From assembly GCA_046339595.1 (NCBI GenBank), contig JBKDUF010000046.1, positions 7,901 through 71,900 of the forward strand: a stretch of 64,000 bases of DNA, given 5' to 3'. A program made the translations under genes and the position numbers. Source of the stretch: Ga0077527 sp021300125 (GTDB lineage: Bacteria > Pseudomonadota > Gammaproteobacteria > Burkholderiales > SG8-41). Below the pieces are notes generated by a model. It did not search any database. It was not told where the DNA came from and saw only the letters and a program-made list of their open reading frames with translations. Below are positions 35,809 to 42,928 of this stretch, piece by piece (the stretch's first letter is position 1; every line of letters starts with the position of its first letter).

Positions 35809-35904
35809 ACAGGATGAGCAGGATAAAAACAGTTGGAACTTTGAAGCATCACGGAACCGACGTGACGGGGTTTTATCCTGACCATCCTGTCCATCCTGTA
35901 AATT
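35795..35904. repeat. Palindromic repeat R6, overlapping the end of the AMP-forming ligase gene
   Basis: AATTAACAGGATAG holds the TAG stop of the ligase (35806-35808). CAGGAT units then run at 9-nt steps, and the loop is the longest of the set (about 45 nt). The right arm GGTTTTATCCTG ends CTGTAAATT, followed by TTTTTT. It ends 17 bp before the next ATG (35922). Confidence 0.88.
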
Positions 35905-35921
35905 GATTTTTTAGGTCACTC

Positions 35922-36725
35922 ATGGAATACACCCTCAAACGCCCCGACGGCTGCAGCATCTTCTACACCGTCGACGATTTCACCGATCCCTGGCAGACCG
36001 CAGAAACCGCGCTGTTCGTGCATGGGCTCGCCGAGTCGGGCGAGGCTTGGCGTGCCTGGGTGCCGCATTTCGCGCGCCATTACCGCACGGTACGCCTCGA
36101 CCTGCGCGGCTTTGGCCGTTCGACAGCGATGAGTGCGACCCACGAATGGTCGATGGACGAACTGCTCGACGACATCGAGGCGCTGATCGACCACCTCGGC
36201 TGCAAACAAGTCCATCTGATTGGCGCCAAGAGCGGCGGCTCCATGGCACTGGCGATGGCTGCGCTGCGGCCGCATCGCGTGAAGACGCTAACGGGTGTCA
36301 CACCGCCGATCCTGCCCGCCGCCGGCGTCGATGACTGGGTCAAGCACATCAACAGCAAGGGTGTCCTCGACTGGGCCGCGCACACCATGCAGGGCCGTCT
36401 CGGCAGCAAGGCCGCACAGGCCGAGATCGACTGGTGGATCCACAACCTGCAGGGCAAGACGCCGCTGACCACGCTGCAGAGCTATCTGCGCTGGGTACCC
36501 AAGCTCGACCTGCGCGAGATCGTCAAGAAAATCACCTGCCCGACCCTGATCATCACTACCACTGGCAGCGGCCTGCGCTCGGTGGACGGCGTCAAGGCCT
36601 GGGTTTCCGGCCTGCCCTCGGCACGACTGCTGGTCATGGAAGGCGATGCCTGGCATGCCGCCGGTGCCTACCCCGACGCCTGCGCGAAGGCGACCCTGGA
36701 ATTCCTCGGCAACGCCGCGGCATGA
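35922..36725 (+). CDS. Alpha/beta-hydrolase-fold protein with Lys at the nucleophile position
   Basis: 267 residues. The oxyanion segment VHGLAESG (33-40), the LDLRGFGRS loop and the late His (GDAWHAAGAY) are normal. The nucleophile elbow, however, reads G101-A102-K103-S104-G105-G106: aligned to GHSMGG the nucleophile becomes Lys, with a Ser one place later. It may use a shifted Ser or a different chemistry. The gene overlaps the following receptor gene (ATGA), tying it to uptake. Confidence 0.82.
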   Translation: MEYTLKRPDGCSIFYTVDDFTDPWQTAETALFVHGLAESGEAWRAWVPHFARHYRTVRLDLRGFGRSTAMSATHEWSMDELLDDIEALIDHLGCKQVHLIGAKSGGSMALAMAALRPHRVKTLTGVTPPILPAAGVDDWVKHINSKGVLDWAAHTMQGRLGSKAAQAEIDWWIHNLQGKTPLTTLQSYLRWVPKLDLREIVKKITCPTLIITTTGSGLRSVDGVKAWVSGLPSARLLVMEGDAWHAAGAYPDACAKATLEFLGNAAA

Positions 36726-37681
36726 AACCCGCCGCGATCATGCTGGCCATCTGGGCGCTGTTGCTGCCCGGTGCAGCCGCGGCCCAGACCTATCCCGTGA
36801 AGACCGTGCGCATGGTCGTCGGCTTCCCGCCCGGCGGCCCCACCGATATGCTCGCGCGCATCGTCGCCCAGAAGCTTGGCGAATCCTGGGGCCAGCAGGT
36901 CATCGTAGACAACCGCGCGGGTGCAAGCGGCATGATCGGCGCCGAACTGGTGGCACGCGCCGCTCCCGAGGGCTACACGCTGCTGATGGTGCCGGTGACC
37001 TTCGCGGTCACCCCGAGCCTGTTCAGCAAAATGAACTACGACAGCGAGCGTGACTTCGCAGCAGTGGCCCAGGTCGCCGCCGCACCCTTCATCCTTGTCG
37101 TCCATCCCACGCTGCCGGTGAAGTCGGTCAAGGAACTCGTCGCACTGGCCCGCGCGCGCCCCGGCCAGCTCAACTACGCCTCTGCCAGTACCGGCGGCAT
37201 GCCGCACCTGGCCGGCGAGCTGTTCAACCTGATGGCCGGTGTGAAGATGGTGCATGTGCCATACAAGGGCGCCGCGCCGGCGACCACCGACCTGCTCGCG
37301 GGCCAGGTGCAGCTGATGGTCAACCACATGCTGTCGGCCATGCCGCAGGTGAAGGCCGGCCGCCTGCGCGCGCTGGCAGTGACCAGCACACGTCGCTCCA
37401 ATGCGCTGCCGGAACTGCCGGCCATCGCCGAAACCCTGCCCGGCTACGAGGCCAGCGGCTGGTACGGCCTGCTCGCACCCGCGGCCACGCCGCGCGAGGC
37501 CGTTGCGCGCATCAACAGCGAAACCAGCCGCATCATGAAGCTGCCGGAGGTCGCGCAGCGGCTGGCCGGCGACGGCGTCGAAGCCGTCGGCACCACGCCG
37601 GGGCAGTTCGCCGCCTACCTGCGCGCTGAAATCGAGAAATGGGGCAGGATCGTGAAAACCGCCGGAATCAAGGCCGACTGA
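36722..37681 (+). CDS. Bug-type periplasmic receptor (first of a tandem pair)
   Basis: 319 residues. Signal peptide about 1-21 (GAAAAQ), then YPVKTVRMVVGFPPGGPTD, VDNRAGASGMIG and HVPYKGAAPATTDL. It is translationally coupled to the alpha/beta-hydrolase gene upstream (ATGA) and to the next receptor downstream (TGATG). Coupled receptors of different sequence suggest recognition of more than one related ligand. Confidence 0.93.
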   Translation: MKPAAIMLAIWALLLPGAAAAQTYPVKTVRMVVGFPPGGPTDMLARIVAQKLGESWGQQVIVDNRAGASGMIGAELVARAAPEGYTLLMVPVTFAVTPSLFSKMNYDSERDFAAVAQVAAAPFILVVHPTLPVKSVKELVALARARPGQLNYASASTGGMPHLAGELFNLMAGVKMVHVPYKGAAPATTDLLAGQVQLMVNHMLSAMPQVKAGRLRALAVTSTRRSNALPELPAIAETLPGYEASGWYGLLAPAATPREAVARINSETSRIMKLPEVAQRLAGDGVEAVGTTPGQFAAYLRAEIEKWGRIVKTAGIKAD

Positions 37682-38652
37682 TGACCCAACACCTGCCGCC
37701 GCGCCACCGCTGGCTGATGGCCCTGCTGCTTGCCTGCGGCTCTGCCACGGCGGCCGACTACCCGGTCAAGCCAGTACGCCTGGTGGTGCCCTTCCCCGCC
37801 GGCGGCCCGGTGGACATCACTGCGCGCACCCTGGCACCAAGGCTGGGGGAAGCGCTGGGCCAGCGCGTGGTGATCGACAACCGCGGTGGCGCCGGCGGCG
37901 TACTTGGCTCCGATATCGTCGCCAAGTCGCCGCCCGACGGCCACACCCTGCTGCTGTGCACGACCGGCAACGCCATCAACGTCAGCCTGGTGCCCAACCT
38001 GCCCTATGACATCCGCAAGGATTTCGCAGCGGTCTCGATGGTCGCGATCATCACCAGCATCCTGGTCGTGCATCCGGCCCTGCCGGTAAAATCGGTGAAG
38101 GAGCTGATCGCGCTGGCGAAAGCGCGTCCCGACGCGCTGAGCTATGCCTCCACCGGCAACGGCGCGCCCACACACCTCGCCGGGGAACTGTTCAAGACCA
38201 TGGCCGGCGTGAAGATGCTGCATGTGCCCTACAAGGGTGCGGCGCCGGCGGTGGTGGACCTGCTCAGCGGCCATGTCCAGCTCTCCTTCATCAGCGCACC
38301 CGGCGTGATGCCGCATGTGGAAGCCGGCAGGCTGCGCGTGCTGGCGGTGACCAATGCCCGCCGCTCGGTACTGCTGCCTCATGTGACCACCATCAGCGAA
38401 GCCGGCCTGCAGGGTTACGAATCCGAGGGCTGGCACGGCCTGTTCACGCCCGCCGGCACGCCGCGGCCGGTGGTTGACCGGCTCTACCGCGAACTCGCCA
38501 CGCTGCTGCGAGATGCCAAAATCAGCCAGCAGCTGGCCGCCGGCGGCGCCGAGCCGGGGGGCATGCCGCCGGACGAATTCGCGCGGGCACTGCACCGCGA
38601 AATCGAAAAATGGGCCAGGGTCGTCAAGGCCTCCGGCATGAAGGTGGATTGA
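37681..38652 (+). CDS. Bug-type periplasmic receptor (second of a tandem pair)
   Basis: 323 residues. Signal peptide about 1-24 (GSATAA), then YPVKPVRLVVPFPAGGPVD, VIDNRGGAGGVLG and HVPYKGAAPAVVDL. Its ATG shares one base with the stop of the previous receptor. The two proteins are clearly homologous but not recent copies. The gene ends 63 bp before the DUF35 gene of the same run. Confidence 0.93.
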   Translation: MTQHLPPRHRWLMALLLACGSATAADYPVKPVRLVVPFPAGGPVDITARTLAPRLGEALGQRVVIDNRGGAGGVLGSDIVAKSPPDGHTLLLCTTGNAINVSLVPNLPYDIRKDFAAVSMVAIITSILVVHPALPVKSVKELIALAKARPDALSYASTGNGAPTHLAGELFKTMAGVKMLHVPYKGAAPAVVDLLSGHVQLSFISAPGVMPHVEAGRLRVLAVTNARRSVLLPHVTTISEAGLQGYESEGWHGLFTPAGTPRPVVDRLYRELATLLRDAKISQQLAAGGAEPGGMPPDEFARALHREIEKWARVVKASGMKVD

Positions 38653-38715
38653 ATTTGCGAAGATGGAAGTTCCGAATGCAGCACGTTGTTTCACATGGAA
38701 GAAAGGAAGCGGCAC

Positions 38716-39105
38716 ATGTCTGATCTGATGAAGCAGTCCCCGCTCGGCACCTATGTCGGGCATCTGAACAAGGGCGAACTCGCCTACCAGGTGTGCAAGG
38801 ACGACGGCAAGGCGTTCTTCTACCCGCGCGCGGTCGCGCCGGAGACCGGCAGCAGCAACATCGAGTGGCGGGTATCGAAAGGCCTCGGCACGGTATATTC
38901 GACGACGGTCGTGCACTACAAGGGCGAAGCGCCGCTGAACGTCGCGCTGATCGACATGGACGAAGGGTACCGCCTGATGAGCCGGGTCGAGGGCATCGAC
39001 GCGATGGACGTGAGGATCGGCATGCGCGTGAAGTTCAAGACCCATCCCGGCGACGAGAAAAACCTGCCCTATCCGGTATTCACCCCTGCGGGAGACGTGA
39101 AATGA
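38716..39105 (+). CDS. DUF35 OB-fold protein, partner of the thiolase
   Basis: 129 residues. The C-terminal OB fold (GLGTVYSTTVVHY then NVALIDMDEGYRLMSRVEG) is typical of DUF35/ChsH2-type proteins that bind acyl-CoA and complex with thiolase-like enzymes. The N-terminal rubredoxin-like part keeps only one cysteine (YQVCKDDGKAFFYPR), so the zinc ribbon seems lost. The ATG at 38716 has AGGAAG upstream; the gene overlaps the thiolase start by 4 bp (ATGA). Confidence 0.85.
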   Translation: MSDLMKQSPLGTYVGHLNKGELAYQVCKDDGKAFFYPRAVAPETGSSNIEWRVSKGLGTVYSTTVVHYKGEAPLNVALIDMDEGYRLMSRVEGIDAMDVRIGMRVKFKTHPGDEKNLPYPVFTPAGDVK

Positions 39106-40259
39106 CCAAGACCCTCAAACGCGGCAGCATTGCGGTGGTCGGCGCCGCTGAATCCGACCTTGGCCAGGTTGCACAACACACCACGCCCGTTGACCTGATG
39201 GCCCAGGCCACGATGCGTGCGCTGGACGACTGCGGGCTCACCCTGAAGGATGTCGACGGCCTGTTCGTCGCCGCCTCCCAGGTGCGCATGGGGCCGATGC
39301 AACTCGCCGAATACCTGCGCATCAAGCCGAAAGTCTTCGACGGCACCCAGATCGGCGGCTCCTCCTTCATGTCGCACGTTGCCCACGCCCAGGCTGCGAT
39401 CGAGCTCGGCCTGTGCGAGGTCGCGGTGATCGCTTACGGCAGCACCCAGCGCTCGGTGTCGCGCGCCGCCGCCAGCCCGCGCGAATTCAACCCCTACGAG
39501 TCGCCGTACCGGCCGATCCTGCCGATCAGCGCCTACGCCATGGCCGCGGCGCGCCACATGCACCAGTACGGCACCACCCGTGAGCACCTGGCCGAGGTGG
39601 CCGTGGCTGCCCGCCAATGGGCGCTGATGAACCCCAAGGCCTGGGAGAAGGAGCCGCTGACCATCGAACAGGCGCTCAACGCGCGCATGGTGTCCTACCC
39701 CTTCACCGTGCGCGACTGCTGTCTGGTTGTGGACGGCGGCGGCGCAATCGTGCTGACCTCGGCGGCGCGCGCAAAGACGCTGAAGAAAAAGCCGGTGTAT
39801 GTGCTGGGCGTCGGCGAAACGCTGTCCCATGCCAACATCTCCAGCATGCCCGACCTCACGGTCACCGGCGCGGCGATCTCCGGCCCGCAGGCCTTCAAGA
39901 TGGCCGGCGTCACCCAGAAGGACGTCAACATGCTGTCCCTCTACGACGCCTTCACGATCACGCCGATCCTGTTCCTTGAAGACCTCGGTTTCGTGCCCAA
40001 GGGTGAGGGTGGACGCTTCGTCGCCGGCGGCACCATCGCTCCGGGCGGCAAACTCGCGGTCAACACCTCCGGTGGCGGCCTGTCGTACTGCCACCCCGGC
40101 ATGTACGGCCTGCTGGTGATCATCGAGGCCGTGCGTCAGGTGCGCGGCGAATGCGGCCAGCGCCAGGTCAAGGGCTGCGATGTGGCCTTGGCGCACGGCA
40201 ATGGCGGCGTGATGTCCAGCCAATGTACGGTGATCTTTGGTTCTGAAAATGCCCTGTGA
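39102..40259 (+). CDS. Thiolase-family (lipid-transfer/SCP-x-like) acetyl-CoA acyltransferase
   Basis: 385 residues. It has the SCP-x-type thiolase fold with the late motifs SGGGLSYCHPGMYGL (catalytic His) and HGNGGVMSSQCT. At the usual place of the nucleophilic cysteine it reads IGGSSFMSH, so the Cys is Ser, as in many DUF35-partnered thiolase-like proteins that may act as aldolases or retro-aldolases. Translation is coupled to the DUF35 gene. It is the last enzyme of the run, where CoA-dependent chain cleavage is expected. A fragment of a second copy follows. Confidence 0.88.
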   Translation: MTKTLKRGSIAVVGAAESDLGQVAQHTTPVDLMAQATMRALDDCGLTLKDVDGLFVAASQVRMGPMQLAEYLRIKPKVFDGTQIGGSSFMSHVAHAQAAIELGLCEVAVIAYGSTQRSVSRAAASPREFNPYESPYRPILPISAYAMAAARHMHQYGTTREHLAEVAVAARQWALMNPKAWEKEPLTIEQALNARMVSYPFTVRDCCLVVDGGGAIVLTSAARAKTLKKKPVYVLGVGETLSHANISSMPDLTVTGAAISGPQAFKMAGVTQKDVNMLSLYDAFTITPILFLEDLGFVPKGEGGRFVAGGTIAPGGKLAVNTSGGGLSYCHPGMYGLLVIIEAVRQVRGECGQRQVKGCDVALAHGNGGVMSSQCTVIFGSENAL

Positions 40260-40289
40260 TGCCGTGCGCACGATCGCCTGCGGGGTCGC

Positions 40290-40312
40290 ATCCCCGGACT
40301 TGCGTCCGGGAT
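40290..40312. repeat. Short palindrome between thiolase and its 3' relic
   Basis: ATCCCCGGAC-TTGC-GTCCGGGAT pairs with one bulged C. It resembles small dispersed extragenic palindromes and lies at the junction between the intact thiolase and the relic of a second copy. Confidence 0.5.
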
Positions 40313-40334
40313 CCCTGCTCCGCCTTGCGGCGAT

Positions 40335-40400
40335 CACGGCAACGGTGGCGTGATGTCCAGCCAGTGCACGGTGATGTTCAGTTCCGAGAACACGCTGTAA
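40335..40400 (+). pseudogene. 3'-terminal relic of a second thiolase gene
   Basis: The frame 40335-40400 encodes 21 residues and TAA, matching the C terminus of the thiolase just upstream at 18 of 21 positions (HGNGGVMSSQCT and onward). The DNA is similar but not identical, so it is the end of a diverged paralogue rather than a fresh duplication. The body of that gene is missing. It implies deletion or recombination between tandem thiolase genes. Confidence 0.8.
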
Positions 40401-40418
40401 TACATCAAGCCGCACCCG

Positions 40419-40451
40419 CCGGATGCGGAGGGATCCGCATCCGGTTTTTTT
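40419..40451 (+). terminator. Rho-independent terminator of the catabolic run
   Basis: A perfect 11-bp stem (CCGGATGCGGA with TCCGCATCCGG), loop GGGA, and seven T residues at 40445-40451. It is the clearest intrinsic terminator in the window and closes the plus-strand run that starts at 27949. Confidence 0.92.
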
Positions 40452-40466
40452 CCGCAGGAGCTCGCC

Positions 40467-41123
40467 TTGAGACTTGAACTGTATTACGCCCCCAAGACCT
40501 GTGCCCTGGTGCCCTTCGTCACGCTGACCGAAGCCGGCGCCGACTTCACTGTGCACAATATGAATTCCCGTTCCGGGCAGCTCAAAACGCCGGAATACCT
40601 GAGACTCAATCCCAAGCACAAGGTGCCGGTGCTGGTCATCGACGGGGAGCCGCTGACGGAAAATGTCGCTATCCAGATCTTCATCCACCGCAGTTTTCCG
40701 CATGCGAAACTGCTGCCGCAGGACCCGAAGCAGGAAATCAGGGCGATCTCGCTGATGGCCTGGTTTGCCTCGACCATACACCCCCACCTGACGCCCAATG
40801 CGCGCCCCGAAAACTATTGCGACCTTCCCGGCAGCGCCGATGCTGTCAAGCGCGCCGGCAACAAGCTCCTGTTCGAGGACTTCCGCATCGCGGAAAGCCT
40901 GCTCGCCGGCCGCGAATTCTTTTTTGACCACTTCACCGCGCCCGACGCCTATTTCTTCTGGTGCTTCCGCCGCGCGATCACCTTCAAGCTGGACCTGTCG
41001 CCGTTCCCGAACTGCATGGCTTTTGTCGAGCGCCTGCGGCAGCGACCCAGCCTGCAGAAAGTGCTGGCCCACGAACAGGCGGTCGAAGCCGAATTCGCCC
41101 GAACCGCGCAACCCCTGAACTGA
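40467..41123 (+). CDS. Glutathione S-transferase family protein (beta-class-like)
   Basis: 218 residues from a TTG start with AGGAG 6 nt upstream. The N-terminal domain LELYYAPKTCALVPFVTL with the cysteine in the active-site segment, and LNPKHKVPVLVIDGEPLTENVAI, match bacterial beta-class GSTs. An all-helical domain follows. It starts 15 bp after the strong terminator, so it must have its own promoter in the terminator region or depend on read-through. Confidence 0.88.
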   Translation: MRLELYYAPKTCALVPFVTLTEAGADFTVHNMNSRSGQLKTPEYLRLNPKHKVPVLVIDGEPLTENVAIQIFIHRSFPHAKLLPQDPKQEIRAISLMAWFASTIHPHLTPNARPENYCDLPGSADAVKRAGNKLLFEDFRIAESLLAGREFFFDHFTAPDAYFFWCFRRAITFKLDLSPFPNCMAFVERLRQRPSLQKVLAHEQAVEAEFARTAQPLN

Positions 41124-41131
41124 AAGTACCC

Positions 41132-41821
41132 ATGAAACTGACAATACTGACCTCCAACAGCACGATGCCGGCACTCCACGCCCTGATCCCGGCTTATGAA
41201 CATGGCAGCGGGAATACCGTGACCGTCAGCGGCGATTCCGCAAAGGCCATGGTCGCGCGCATCCGCGGTGGCGAAACCGGTGATGTCGTCGTGCTCGGCA
41301 GCGGAGCGGTGCGGGAGCTCGCCGCCGACGGCATCGTCAGCGAATCCACCCGCCGTCCTTTTGCCCGGGCCATCATCGGCGTGGGCGTACGCAGCGGCAC
41401 GCCCCATCCCGACATCAGCTCGGTGGATGCCTTTCGCAGGACGCTGCTGGCTGCACGCGCCATTGCCCATACCGTCCATGGCGCCAGCGGTATGTACATT
41501 CCTAACCTGCTCGAAAAGCTGGGTATCGCCGCCGAAATGAAGGCGAAGGCCGTGACGCGCCCCGGAGGCTATATCGGCAAGGTTGTGGTCGCAGGCGAAG
41601 CCGACATCGCGCTCCAGCAGATTCCGGAGCTGCTCGCGGTGCCGGGCCTCGACTGCGTGGGCCCGGTGCCGGATGCCGTGCAGAAATCCTTCGAAACCTC
41701 GATCGCGCTTTTCCGGGACTCACCCCACGCCGACGCCGCGCAGGCCATGGTCGATTTTTTCGCCAAACCGGTAAATATGGCGCTGTTCCGCGCCAAGGGT
41801 CTGGAACTCACCCTAGAATGA
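41132..41821 (+). CDS. ModA-like type 2 periplasmic-binding-fold protein without signal peptide
   Basis: 229 residues. LTILTSNSTMPALHALIPAYE, then GDSAKAMVARIRGGETGDVVVLG and a C-terminal hinge (ADIALQQIPELLAVPGLDCVGPVP) match the molybdate/tungstate-binding ModA fold. There is no signal peptide, so the protein seems cytoplasmic, as with some orphan members that act as sensors. It begins 8 bp after the GST stop and is probably cotranscribed with it. Confidence 0.8.
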   Translation: MKLTILTSNSTMPALHALIPAYEHGSGNTVTVSGDSAKAMVARIRGGETGDVVVLGSGAVRELAADGIVSESTRRPFARAIIGVGVRSGTPHPDISSVDAFRRTLLAARAIAHTVHGASGMYIPNLLEKLGIAAEMKAKAVTRPGGYIGKVVVAGEADIALQQIPELLAVPGLDCVGPVPDAVQKSFETSIALFRDSPHADAAQAMVDFFAKPVNMALFRAKGLELTLE

Positions 41822-41835
41822 GGCCTCAAAGCCCC

Positions 41836-41867
41836 TCAGAACTGATCCCAATTCAGAACTGATCCCA
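41836..41867. repeat. 15-bp direct repeat upstream of a receptor gene
   Basis: TCAGAACTGATCCCA occurs at 41836-41850 and again at 41853-41867, a 17-bp period. Spacing of about 1.6 helical turns and position 30 bp before the receptor start make a regulatory role possible, but it may also be a small tandem duplication. Confidence 0.5.
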
Positions 41868-41896
41868 AAAATAACACCCTTGCCGAGGAGAAGCCT

Positions 41897-42874
41897 ATGA
41901 GCAGAATCGTCCTGTCCTTTGCCGCCCTGTTGGCCCTGCTGCCATCGGGTGCGACGCTCGCATTCGCTTCAGACAAATACCCGAATAAACCGATCCGCTT
42001 CATCGTGCCCTATCCGCCCGGAGGTACTACCGACCTGGTCTCCCGAGGCATCGGCGCCAAACTGGCTGACAAATTCGGCCAGCAGGTGGTGATCGACAAT
42101 CGCGGCGGCGCCAGCACCATCATCGGCACCGACCTGATGGCCAAGGCCGCGCCTGATGGCTATACCATCGGACTGATCACGCAGACCACGATGTCGATCA
42201 ATCCGAATGTCATTCCCAAGTTGCCTTATGACACCGTGCGCGACCTTGCGTCGATCACGCAGGTCGTGTATTTCCCGTACGTCATCGCGGCCCATCCCTC
42301 CGCGCCCTTCTCCAACATGAAGGAGATGATCGCCCACGCCCGGGCCAAGCCGGGCTCCATCACCTACGGCACGCCCGGTACAGCCTCGACCAACCACCTC
42401 GGCGGTGTCATCCTGGAGCAGATGATCGGCGCCAAGCTGCTGCATGTGCCGTTCAAGGGCTCCGGCCCCGCGCTTACCGCGGTACTGGGCGGCCAGGTGC
42501 AGGCCATCATCACCGGCGCCGCAACAGTGATGCCACAGGTCAAGAACGGCCGCATCAAGGTCATCGCCTTTGCCGCCGAAAAACGCCATCCCAACTGGCC
42601 CGACGTTCCCTCCACCGGCGAAGCCGGCCTCAAGGGCTACGAATCCGGCACCTGGTTCGGCATCGTCACCCGCGCCGGCGTGGCCAAACCCATCGTCAAC
42701 ACCCTCAACCGCGAAATCATCGCCGCGCTCGGCCAGGCCGATCTGCGCGCGAGTCTGAACGGGGCTGGATTCGACATCCGTACCCAGTCACCCGAGGAAT
42801 TTGCAAAATTCATGAATGAAGATCGCGCCCTCATCGGGCGCGTGATCAAGGCGGCCAACATCACGCTCGACTGA
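41897..42874 (+). CDS. Bug-type periplasmic receptor
   Basis: 325 residues. Signal peptide about 1-25 (TLAFAS), then YPNKPIRFIVPYPPGGTTD, VIDNRGGASTIIG and HVPFKGSGPALTAVLGG. It starts after GAGGAG. It is followed by a GC-rich hairpin, so it forms the end of a short transcript with the GST and ModA-like genes or a unit of its own. Confidence 0.93.
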   Translation: MSRIVLSFAALLALLPSGATLAFASDKYPNKPIRFIVPYPPGGTTDLVSRGIGAKLADKFGQQVVIDNRGGASTIIGTDLMAKAAPDGYTIGLITQTTMSINPNVIPKLPYDTVRDLASITQVVYFPYVIAAHPSAPFSNMKEMIAHARAKPGSITYGTPGTASTNHLGGVILEQMIGAKLLHVPFKGSGPALTAVLGGQVQAIITGAATVMPQVKNGRIKVIAFAAEKRHPNWPDVPSTGEAGLKGYESGTWFGIVTRAGVAKPIVNTLNREIIAALGQADLRASLNGAGFDIRTQSPEEFAKFMNEDRALIGRVIKAANITLD

Positions 42875-42876
42875 GG

Positions 42877-42898
42877 GCGGCGGCAGGCAGGCCGCCGC
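42877..42898 (+). terminator. GC-rich hairpin after the receptor gene
   Basis: GCGGCGGC-AGGCAG-GCCGCCGC is a perfect 8-bp stem starting 2 bp after the stop codon. No T-tract follows (AATAAA), so it may be a weak or Rho-assisted terminator or a 3'-end stabiliser. Confidence 0.5.
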
Positions 42899-42928
42899 AA
42901 TAAAATGCCACCGGGGGGTTCCGTTGCA

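Noticed and set aside
12094..35904. A CRISPR array or transposon from the repeated CAGGAT units
   Set aside because: The copies are dispersed over 24 kb, are palindromic with 9-nt internal units and variable loops, and have no regular spacers, cas genes or transposase nearby.
39069..41174. A 701-codon open frame on the minus strand opposite the thiolase and GST genes
   Set aside because: It is a shadow of high-GC coding DNA. Its translation is low in complexity and rich in Gly, Arg and His, and the plus-strand genes have clear family motifs.
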